The notes under the pieces are model-generated. The model had not been told where the DNA came from. It worked only from the letters and a program-made list of their open reading frames with translations, and ran no database searches. Made by a program: the position numbers and the translations under genes. A DNA stretch of 48,545 nt. It comes from an uncultured Bacteroidia bacterium (GTDB lineage Bacteria; Bacteroidota; Bacteroidia; Bacteroidales; F082). Below, in pieces: positions 14,942 to 21,651 of this stretch (position 1 is its first letter; every line of letters starts with the position of its first letter). Where the stretch lies: assembly GCA_902800965.1 (NCBI GenBank), contig CADCGK010000017.1, forward strand, positions 1 to 48,545. The letters are read 5' to 3'.

Positions 14942-15979
14942 TTATTGAACTACAGGTTGCTTCATCACGAATTCACCACAATGGGCGATGATCTCGGTGT
15001 GTCCGTCGGGATAGATGCGCTTGATGCAGTGCGGACGGTAGTGGAAATGGTTCTCGGCATCGGGATCATCCGGTGAGAGCGGCTCCTCCCCTACATACAC
15101 GAGTGAACCATCGTCGAGCCATTGGGCATTGTAGCCTGTGCAGTCAGTGTCTTCCAAGGGGAACTGGAACTTGCCGTCAATGCTGGAGATGCCCAGTATG
15201 CCGTGCGGGAAGTCACCCCAGTCCAAGATGACCATATAGAGCACCTTCGAGTTGTCGGGTGAAGAAGAAATGTACTCGTACTCGGGTTCCACCATGTAAT
15301 CGGGATCGTCGCTGCCATAAAGGCTGAGGTCGATCTCATCCGTCAAGCAGATGGTGTCGCCATCAATAAAGTAATAGCGGTTTTCGATCTGCTGGAGATA
15401 TTCTCTTAGCTCGTCGGCAGTACTGACGTAATGGTAGTCCTCCTCGGACTGTTCCTCATCGGAGGCATACCCTGCCTCTTCCCATTCCCAGGTCCAGTCG
15501 GCGATCTCCCCGGTCTCCAGGTCGTAAAGCTTCTGCTCGTTAAACCAGTATCCGTCCCAACTGAAGTTATGATACAAGCCCAGCGTGTTTCTCCCACGGT
15601 AGAATTCCAAAGGAGACACCTCGCCGTAGGTCTCGGTCACGCAATCGTCGTAGGGAACGCCCCAGTCACACAGCTCTTTGGGCTGTGGATTGGGCTGTGA
15701 CAAGTCGATGCAACGCAGCAGGATGTGGTTGTCTTTGGCCACGCAATAATAAACGATATCAGGCTCAAAATGTGCATTCACCACGCTGTCTTTCTCAGCT
15801 TCCAAGGGCGTCATGACGCCTGTGGTAGTGTTGTAGAAATTGAGTTGGCCGTTATCGAGCATCACCATATCGTATTTGGCGATATCTGCCGGCAACGGGG
15901 TGGCCTTAGGGGTCTTAGGTTGGTTGCAGCCCATCATGAACAACACGAGTGCTGCAAGTAGAAATGATAGTTTCTTCAT
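14942..15979 (-). CDS. Propeller-like lipoprotein, paralogue 3 (single unit)
   Basis: A 345-residue lipoprotein (MKKLSFLLAALVLFMMGCNQ, lipobox Cys about residue 18) with one copy of the repeat unit: YDMVMLDNGQLNFYNTTTGV, EAEKDSVVNAHFEPD and LCDWGVPYDDC, then SSPDNSKVLYMV, SIDGKFQFPLEDTD and AQWLDDGSLVYVGEE. It looks like the ancestral single-unit form of the two longer neighbours. It lies 21 bp after the DUF5692 gene and ends in a good terminator, so it may be the last gene of the hyp transcript. Function is unknown. Confidence 0.8.
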   Translation of the reverse strand: MKKLSFLLAALVLFMMGCNQPKTPKATPLPADIAKYDMVMLDNGQLNFYNTTTGVMTPLEAEKDSVVNAHFEPDIVYYCVAKDNHILLRCIDLSQPNPQPKELCDWGVPYDDCVTETYGEVSPLEFYRGRNTLGLYHNFSWDGYWFNEQKLYDLETGEIADWTWEWEEAGYASDEEQSEEDYHYVSTADELREYLQQIENRYYFIDGDTICLTDEIDLSLYGSDDPDYMVEPEYEYISSSPDNSKVLYMVILDWGDFPHGILGISSIDGKFQFPLEDTDCTGYNAQWLDDGSLVYVGEEPLSPDDPDAENHFHYRPHCIKRIYPDGHTEIIAHCGEFVMKQPVVQ

Positions 15980-16000
15980 ATTACTAGATGATTGCTTAGT

Positions 16001-17104
16001 TCAATCGACATCGGCGCGAGCCATGGCATCCTTGTAGTACTTCTGATTGACGAAGACGTCTTCCTTGTACGGGTTGATGTGGCGTTTCTTCGACACGCAG
16101 ATGATGTAGCCTAAAGCAACGATATTCACTACCAGAGCGAGTGCGCTGATCACGACCATCATGGTGGGATTGGCCGCCACGACGGAAGGATCTACGGTAG
16201 TACCCACAATGCCGTCAACGGCAGCCTGTCCACCGGCAGCATACAGTTTCTCGATGGTACCGACACCTTCGGGATAGAGGACGGGAAGCGTAGCCCAGCT
16301 GAACCACTGGCGACCGTCTTTGAAGGTCTCCTGGAAGAGCGGGAACACCTGAGCGAACATGCACCAGATGGCCAGCGTGTTGGCGCGGTTCTGGATCCAA
16401 CCACCACGGTTCCAAAGGAGAGCGGCAACCGTAGGAGCCAGCAGCAGAGCGATACCACAGTACCAGCTGTGTGTCGGCAGGCAGTTGTAGGTGTAAGCAA
16501 AGTTCCAGATGTCGTAAATAACGATATAGACCCAGGTCATGTCGGCCCAGATCATGTCTTTCTTGTCTTTGGAACCATACACATTCCACCAGGCAGTCAT
16601 GCAGAAGATGTTGAACAAACCGGCCACGCCGTTGAAGACGTTGTGCCAGCCACCATACTGCCATACACCTTCAGAGGTGAGCCACCACTTGTTCCATCCC
16701 ATCACAGCGCTCTCGAAATCAGAGACGCAGGCGATCAGGATGTTGATGGCCACAATGATAAACGGGAAGGGCTTGAACCAGTGTTTGGCACCGATGCCCC
16801 ACTTGTACTTGATCATCATAAAGCCGATACATCCGGCTGTCGCTGCATAGAGTTTGGCATAGTGGAACCAACCTTGCATATAGACATGGGTCTGGTTTTC
16901 CAGCGCCCACTGGGCACCATTCCGAACGCCAATCCAAATGGCGAGGAAGTAGGCAGTAAGAGCCACGGGAACTACCAAGAAAGTAAAGATACCGCCGAAC
17001 TTCGTGCGACGGGCAAACTCGTTCAAAAGGATGAGGCCTGCGAGGACAACGAGCATCATTCCCCACTGAGGCAGCGCATTAGCGCCATAAACTTGGAAAA
17101 ACAT
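16001..17104 (-). CDS. DUF5692-like polytopic membrane protein
   Basis: A 367-residue integral membrane protein with about nine hydrophobic segments (for example LPQWGMMLVVLAGLILLNEF, IFTFLVVPVALTAYFLAIWI, FPFIIVAINILIACV and MMVVISALALVVNIVALGYI). It is rich in Trp (many WW, GW and WN pairs). I recognise it as DUF5692-like from anaerobe genomes; the function is not established. It follows a small membrane protein by 19 bp and belongs to the hypB-oxidoreductase-hypA run. A role as a membrane anchor, transporter or channel for that system is possible but unproven. Confidence 0.7.
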   Translation of the reverse strand: MFFQVYGANALPQWGMMLVVLAGLILLNEFARRTKFGGIFTFLVVPVALTAYFLAIWIGVRNGAQWALENQTHVYMQGWFHYAKLYAATAGCIGFMMIKYKWGIGAKHWFKPFPFIIVAINILIACVSDFESAVMGWNKWWLTSEGVWQYGGWHNVFNGVAGLFNIFCMTAWWNVYGSKDKKDMIWADMTWVYIVIYDIWNFAYTYNCLPTHSWYCGIALLLAPTVAALLWNRGGWIQNRANTLAIWCMFAQVFPLFQETFKDGRQWFSWATLPVLYPEGVGTIEKLYAAGGQAAVDGIVGTTVDPSVVAANPTMMVVISALALVVNIVALGYIICVSKKRHINPYKEDVFVNQKYYKDAMARADVD

Positions 17105-17110
17105 ATTTTT

Positions 17111-17142
17111 AAGAATTTAGAATTTAGAAGTCAGAAGGAAGA
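17111..17142 (-). repeat. Heptanucleotide tandem repeat (AGAATTT/AGAAGTC type)
   Basis: On the plus strand heptads AGAATTT, AGAATTT, AGAAGTC and AGAAGGA run head to tail. They overlap the 3' end of the small membrane gene, so its last residues (LLPSDF) are repeat-encoded. Confidence 0.75.
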
Positions 17143-17480
17143 AGCTTTTTGGAGCGATGCTCTTTGAGGAGAGCGTAACCGATCCATACTAAGGTTAAAA
17201 CCACCGACATAGGTAGTCCTACCGTAAGCATTTCTTTAAGCATGATCTGACCGCCACCTGCGCTTTCCAAGGCAGTGAAGAAAGGATAGCGCCAGGTGAC
17301 TTCCCCGTTGATGACATGGTCAACGACGAGCATCACCGAGCCGCCCCATAGCATCTTTTCCAATGCGGGAAGATGGCGTTTGAGCACCGATGATTCAGGG
17401 TTATTAATTGATTTCTCGTGTCTTTTTCGGTAAGCGGTGGTTGCCAGCGCTTGGGTTAAAGGTACAATGAAACAGGACAT
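17124..17480 (-). CDS. Small two-helix membrane protein in the hyp cluster
   Basis: A 118-residue protein with two likely membrane segments (about residues 45-57 and 85-105, LPMSVVLTLVWIGYALL). It has a basic N-terminal loop (AYRKRHEKSINNPESSVLKR) and a basic end (KEHRSKKLLPSDF). The last residues come from a heptanucleotide repeat. It is not a family I recognise. Its position between hypA and the DUF5692 gene on the same strand suggests a subunit or partner of the membrane protein. Confidence 0.65.
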   Translation of the reverse strand: MSCFIVPLTQALATTAYRKRHEKSINNPESSVLKRHLPALEKMLWGGSVMLVVDHVINGEVTWRYPFFTALESAGGGQIMLKEMLTVGLPMSVVLTLVWIGYALLKEHRSKKLLPSDF

Positions 17481-17490
17481 TTTTTTATAA

Positions 17491-17520
17491 GTTAGGAGTT
17501 AGGGGTTAGGAGTTAGGAGT
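17491..17520. repeat. Heptanucleotide tandem repeat (GTTAGGA type)
   Basis: Heptads GTTAGGA, GTTAGGG, GTTAGGA and GTTAGGA lie between hypA and the small membrane gene. The repeat resembles the short tandemly repeated heptamers known from other phyla. Confidence 0.75.
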
Positions 17521-17527
17521 AACTCAA

Positions 17528-17869
17528 TTAAACGATGATACTATTTATTTCGACTTCGTTGCCCCGGAGCAGCCAGGTGTTGTCGCTGTTGCAGTGGGGA
17601 CAGGTCTTGCCATATTTTACGGTTTCATATTCAGTCTTACAGTGGTCGCACCAGGTGACGGCTGGGATGGTGTTGACCTTCATCTCGCACCCTTTCAGAA
17701 GGGGTTCCTTGTCGGCGGCCCAACGCCAGCAGTCGGTGAGCAGATGGGGTACCACCGTCGAGACCTCGCCGATGTCCATCACCACGCTGGAGACATGCTC
17801 CACGTGGTTCTCCTCCGCCACTTGCTTGACGTCTTTTATGATATAAAACACAATCCCCAACTCGTGCAT
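17528..17869 (-). CDS. hypA: HypA/HybF nickel metallochaperone
   Basis: A 113-residue protein with the family start MHELGIV (Met1, His2 and Glu3 form the nickel site). A zinc ribbon follows: CDHCKTEY at about residues 73-76 and CPHCNSDN at about 90-93. Length and motif order match HypA, which hands nickel to [NiFe]-hydrogenase maturation with HypB. It starts 5 bp after the stop of the large FeS-flavin oxidoreductase. No hydrogenase subunits or HypCDEF are present in the window, so its client is unclear. Confidence 0.92.
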   Translation of the reverse strand: MHELGIVFYIIKDVKQVAEENHVEHVSSVVMDIGEVSTVVPHLLTDCWRWAADKEPLLKGCEMKVNTIPAVTWCDHCKTEYETVKYGKTCPHCNSDNTWLLRGNEVEINSIIV

Positions 17870-17874
17870 GGCGA

Positions 17875-20727
17875 TTACTTTTTGCCGAAGATGATTTTAC
17901 CGGTGCGTTTGAGCATGTATGGCAGGATGGCGCTGAATTTCTTTTCTGAGACCACCATGTTGCTGGCATCGGGATTGTCACGGTGCAGGTGGATGGCGTC
18001 GAAGGCGCACTTGGTGGTGCACACGCCGCAGCCGATGCAGCGGTTCGTATCGACGACGGAGGCGCCGCAGCTCAGGCAGCGTGCCGTCTCTTTGCGCACC
18101 TGTTCCTCGGTAAGGGTAAGATGGTATTCGCTGAACGGATCACGGTCGTGGACTTCACCTTCAATCTGGCGGGAGGTATTGTCGTACGAGGCCACCTCGA
18201 TGTCGTCTTTGTTGAGCTCGATGAAGTCGCGGCGGTTGCGCCCGATAGTCAGATGGCCATGTTGCACGTAACGGTGCAGGCTCTCGGCGGCTTCCTTGCC
18301 GGCGGCGATGGCATCGATGGCGAACTTGGGTCCCGTGAAGCAGTCGCCGCCCACGAAGATGTCTTCCTCGGCGGTCTGGTAGGTAAGCTTGTCAGCCACC
18401 GGATAGACACCACGGAAGAACTCCACCTTGGTGTCTTTCAGCAAATCCTTGAGGATGACGGTCTGTCCGATGGCAAAGATCACCACGTCAGCATCCAAGG
18501 TAATGGTCTCGTTCTCGTCATATTGTGGATTGAAACGTTTTTCAGCGTCATACACTGCAGTGCATTTCTTGAAGACAATACCTTTAACCTTTCCACTTTC
18601 ACCTATCACCTCCTTCGGTCCCCATCCGGGGTTGATCACCACGCCGTCCTCACGGGCTTCGCGGCGTTCCTCGAGCGAGGCGGGCATGATGTCTTCCGTC
18701 TCGAGCGACAGCATGGTGACTTCAGAGGCACCGCTGCGTTTGGCAACACGTGCCGCGTCGATAGCGACGTTACCACCACCGACCACCACAACTTTTTTAG
18801 TTGAGAGGTTAGAGGTGAGAGGTGAGAGGTTGTTGGGGCCGCAATTCATTGCATGCAGGAAGTCGATGGCGGTGATGGTGCCTTCGAGGGTCTCGCCTTG
18901 GATGCCTGGCAGCTTGCCGCCTTGGCAGCCGATGGCCACGTAGAAGCCCTTGTAGCCTTGATCACGGAGCTGTTGGATGGTGAGGTCCTTCCCTACCTCC
19001 ACGCCGGTGCGGATGTCCACGCCGATCTCGCGCATGATGTCGATCTCGGCCTTGAGGACGTCTTTACCTAACTTGTAGGACGGGATGCCATACTGCAGCA
19101 TGCCGCCGGGGATCTCCGACTTCTCGAACACCGTGGGTTTGTAGCCCATGGTGGCGAGATAATAAGCGCAGCTCAGGCCGGCGGGACCGCCACCGATGAT
19201 GGCGATCTTCTCTTCCCAGTGGTCTTGCACGTTGGAGCAGATGTTCACCTCGGGCACGAAACGGGTCTCCGCCTTGAGGTCCTGTTCGGCGATGAATTTC
19301 TTGACGGCGTCGATGGCGATGGGCTGGTCGATGGTGCCGCGGGTGCAGGCGTCCTCGCAGCGGCGGTTGCAGACGCGGCCGCAGACGGCTGGGAACGGGT
19401 TCTCGCGTTTGATGAGCTCCAGCGCCTCGGTGTATTTGCCTTCAGCGGCTTTCTTCAGGTAGCCTTGCACGGCGATGTGGGCCGGGCAGGCCGTCTTACA
19501 AGGTGCCGTACCCGTCGGGTAGCAGTTGATGCGGTTCTTGTCGCGGTAGTCCTCATCCCATTTGTGCGGACCCCATTTCCTGGCGTCGGGCAGCTCTTGT
19601 TTGGGATAGGTCTGCTCGCCGTGTTTGGTGCAGAGCTTCTGCCCTAGCCTCACGGCGCCAGCGGGACAGTATTCCACGCAGCGACCGCAAGCCACGCAAT
19701 TGTTAGGATCCACCTTGGCCACGTAGGCGCTACGCGACAGGTTTGGTGTATTGAATAGTTGTGATGTTCTTAAAGCATTGCAAATCTTGACGTTGCAGTT
19801 GCAGATGGCAAAGATCTTGCCTTCGCCGTCGATGTTGGTCACCTGATGCACGAAGCCGTGGTCCTCGGCTTTCTTGAGGATGGCTATCGCCTCGTCGTAG
19901 GTGATGTAATGGCCACGGCCCGTCTCTGCCAGGTAGTCGGCCATGTCGCCCACGCCGATGCACCAGTCGCGGTAGTCGTCGGCGCAGCCTTCGTCGAGTT
20001 TCTTGCGTCCGTAGCGGCAGGAGCAGATGCCCACAGCGAGGTGGCCCTCATAGCGTTTGAGCCAGTATGAGATATGCTCAATGTCGATGCTTTGGTTCTC
20101 CATGGAGATGGCTTTCTCCACAGGGATGACGTGCATGCCGATGCCGGCGCCGCCCATGGGGATGCTCGGGGTGATCTTCTCCAGCGGGAGGAAGGTCATC
20201 CTCTCGAAGAACATGGCCAGCTCGGGGTGTTTGTCCATCAGCTCGACGTTCATGTTGGTATATTCGGCTGAGCCAGGCACGAACATCGGCACCCAATAGA
20301 TGCGGTCTTCACGGTTGAAGGTGGTGCCAGGCACTGGACCGTCCTTGGTGTATTTGTCGCCGTAGTCGTACTCCAGCATCCCGAAATAGGACAGTTTGTC
20401 CAGCAGCTCATCGAACGAGGCGTCGTCGGGGGTATAGTGTTTCTTGGCGTTCCATTCATGGAGGAGCTTGTAGGTGCGGTGTTCGCGGACCTTCAGGGGT
20501 TTGCCTGGAAGCATGTCCAGGAGCAGGTCGAGCGAAGCCTCGCGGGTTTGTGCATCCATCTCGTCTTCGAAGATGCAGGCCAGTCCCCAGTATTCGGGAC
20601 CGTCGGTGGTCATCTTCAGCTTGCCTGGGATGCGGTCCGTGACATGACGGACGAACTTGATCAGTTTCGGGTTGGGGTTTTTGTCGCCTTTGTGTTTGGG
20701 GACAAACTTGGTGGACATTTCGGGCAT
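17875..20727 (-). CDS. Large GltD-like FeS-flavin oxidoreductase (950 residues)
   Basis: Order of parts: a ~230-residue N-terminal domain, a Cys-rich segment (GICSCRYG at 234-240, DWCIG, ICNCNVKIC at 309-316), and a 4Fe-4S motif CVACGRCVEYCP (344-355). Next comes the glutamate-synthase-beta-type FeS region (CKTACP, then CGRVCNRRCEDAC at 449-461) and an FAD site IGGGPAGLSCAYYL (511-524). An NAD(P) site VVVVGGGNVAIDAA follows (646-659), and the end is ferredoxin-like (CLSCG, CIGCGVCTTKC at 884-907). It probably transfers electrons between NAD(P)H and low-potential carriers; the partner is unknown. Residues 634-642 (LSPLTSNLS) are encoded by an inserted heptanucleotide repeat in a loop before the NAD(P) site. 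It is flanked by hypB and hypA. An alternative start lies at 20718. Confidence 0.85.
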   Translation of the reverse strand: MPEMSTKFVPKHKGDKNPNPKLIKFVRHVTDRIPGKLKMTTDGPEYWGLACIFEDEMDAQTREASLDLLLDMLPGKPLKVREHRTYKLLHEWNAKKHYTPDDASFDELLDKLSYFGMLEYDYGDKYTKDGPVPGTTFNREDRIYWVPMFVPGSAEYTNMNVELMDKHPELAMFFERMTFLPLEKITPSIPMGGAGIGMHVIPVEKAISMENQSIDIEHISYWLKRYEGHLAVGICSCRYGRKKLDEGCADDYRDWCIGVGDMADYLAETGRGHYITYDEAIAILKKAEDHGFVHQVTNIDGEGKIFAICNCNVKICNALRTSQLFNTPNLSRSAYVAKVDPNNCVACGRCVEYCPAGAVRLGQKLCTKHGEQTYPKQELPDARKWGPHKWDEDYRDKNRINCYPTGTAPCKTACPAHIAVQGYLKKAAEGKYTEALELIKRENPFPAVCGRVCNRRCEDACTRGTIDQPIAIDAVKKFIAEQDLKAETRFVPEVNICSNVQDHWEEKIAIIGGGPAGLSCAYYLATMGYKPTVFEKSEIPGGMLQYGIPSYKLGKDVLKAEIDIMREIGVDIRTGVEVGKDLTIQQLRDQGYKGFYVAIGCQGGKLPGIQGETLEGTITAIDFLHAMNCGPNNLSPLTSNLSTKKVVVVGGGNVAIDAARVAKRSGASEVTMLSLETEDIMPASLEERREAREDGVVINPGWGPKEVIGESGKVKGIVFKKCTAVYDAEKRFNPQYDENETITLDADVVIFAIGQTVILKDLLKDTKVEFFRGVYPVADKLTYQTAEEDIFVGGDCFTGPKFAIDAIAAGKEAAESLHRYVQHGHLTIGRNRRDFIELNKDDIEVASYDNTSRQIEGEVHDRDPFSEYHLTLTEEQVRKETARCLSCGASVVDTNRCIGCGVCTTKCAFDAIHLHRDNPDASNMVVSEKKFSAILPYMLKRTGKIIFGKK
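18802..18828 (-). repeat. In-frame heptanucleotide repeat inside the oxidoreductase gene
   Basis: GAGAGGT-type heptads (plus strand) are translated as LSPLTSNLS between the FAD and NAD(P) subdomains. The same nine residues are encoded inside hypB at 21091-21118. Confidence 0.8.
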
Positions 20728-20732
20728 TGTAT

Positions 20733-20771
20733 AGAATTTTAAGAATTTAGAAGACAGAAGTCAGAATTTAA
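20733..20771 (-). repeat. Heptanucleotide tandem repeat (AGAATTT/AGAAGAC type)
   Basis: AGAATTT, AGAAGAC, AGAAGTC and AGAATTT heptads fill the hypB-oxidoreductase gap and supply the hypB stop codon and its last residues. Confidence 0.75.
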
Positions 20772-21444
20772 AAGATGAGATTTTTTCAAGGAGCCAGTCG
20801 GCGAAAGCATCGATGCCTTCGCCGGTCTTGGCGCTGATGGGGATCACTTGGGCGTTAGGGTTGCGCATTTTGATGTTTTGTTTGCAACGCTCCAGGTCGA
20901 AGTCGAAATAAGGCATCACGTCGATCTTGTTGATCAGCACCAGGTCGCATACCGAGAACATCAGCGGGTATTTGAGCGGCTTGTCGTCGCCTTCGGGTAC
21001 GGAGAGGATCATGGCATTAGCGGTGGCTCCCGTGTCGAACTCGGCCGGACAGACAAGGTTGCCTACGTTTTCGAGGATCACAAGATCGGGTGAGAGGTTA
21101 GAGGTGAGAGGTGAGAGGCCTTCGAGGCCTTGACGGGTCATCTCCGCATCGAGGTGGCACATCCCACCTGTATGGAGCTGGATGGAAGGCACGCCGGTGG
21201 CCTCCTTGATCCGGAGGGCATCCACTTCGCTGTCGATGTCTGCTTCCATCACCGCAATGCGAATTTTGTCCTTAAGACGGTTTATCGTTTTGACCAAAGT
21301 GGTGGTTTTGCCACTTCCTGGGGCTGACATCAGGTTAAGGAGGAACACTCCCCTATCCTTCAATTCGTGCCGTAATGCATCGGCATCTTTCTCATTGTCA
21401 GCAAATACGCTCTTCTTGATTTCAATGATCTTGACTTCGTCCAT
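20761..21444 (-). CDS. hypB: HypB nickel-incorporation GTPase
   Basis: The start is placed at the ATG at 21444 (MDEVKIIEIKKSVFADNEKD), which gives 227 residues; the 17 in-frame upstream residues do not resemble HypB. Walker A is LMSAPGSGKTTTL, followed by EADIDSEVDALRI, QLHTGGMCHLDA (metal-site Cys and His), ENVGNLVCPAEFD, the G4 motif NKID and ISAKTGEGID (G5). It is the SIMIBI GTPase that loads nickel in [NiFe] enzyme maturation. The nine-residue LSPLTSNLS between QGLEG and PDLVILENVG is a repeat insertion not expected in the family. It is the first gene of the hyp run. Confidence 0.92.
   Translation of the reverse strand: MDEVKIIEIKKSVFADNEKDADALRHELKDRGVFLLNLMSAPGSGKTTTLVKTINRLKDKIRIAVMEADIDSEVDALRIKEATGVPSIQLHTGGMCHLDAEMTRQGLEGLSPLTSNLSPDLVILENVGNLVCPAEFDTGATANAMILSVPEGDDKPLKYPLMFSVCDLVLINKIDVMPYFDFDLERCKQNIKMRNPNAQVIPISAKTGEGIDAFADWLLEKISSFKF
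21091..21118 (-). repeat. In-frame heptanucleotide repeat inside hypB
   Basis: Heptads TGAGAGG, TTAGAGG, TGAGAGG and TGAGAGG encode LSPLTSNLS in hypB, identical at protein level to the insertion in the neighbouring oxidoreductase. Confidence 0.8.
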
Positions 21445-21503
21445 AATGGAAAACTTTGAATCGTCAAATATAGGTAAATATTTGATGCGAAACAAGAGTT
21501 TTT

Positions 21504-21538
21504 TTAGAAGACAGAAGGCAGAAGACAGAAGGAAGCGA
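21504..21538. repeat. Heptanucleotide tandem repeat upstream of hypB
   Basis: AGAAGAC, AGAAGGC, AGAAGAC and AGAAGGA heptads lie in the intergenic space between the M28 peptidase end and hypB, next to a palindromic element. Confidence 0.75.
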
Positions 21539-21544
21539 CAGATA

Positions 21545-21630
21545 CGTCATTGCGAGGGAGGAACGACCGAAGCAATCCACATAGACCATCTCGAGTCTGA
21601 GTGGATTGCTTCGCTGCGCTCGCAATGACG
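21545..21630. repeat. 86-bp palindromic repeat element
   Basis: The left arm (21545-21580, CGTCATTGCGAG ... AGCAATCCAC) is the imperfect inverse of the right arm (21601-21630, GTGGATTGCTTCG ... CGCAATGACG). The spacer is 20 bp and unrelated. It resembles dispersed palindromic elements seen in many genomes. A half-copy lies 120 bp away inside the M28 peptidase gene. Confidence 0.8.
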
Positions 21631-21651
21631 GGTCCGCTAAACCATCAAGGA

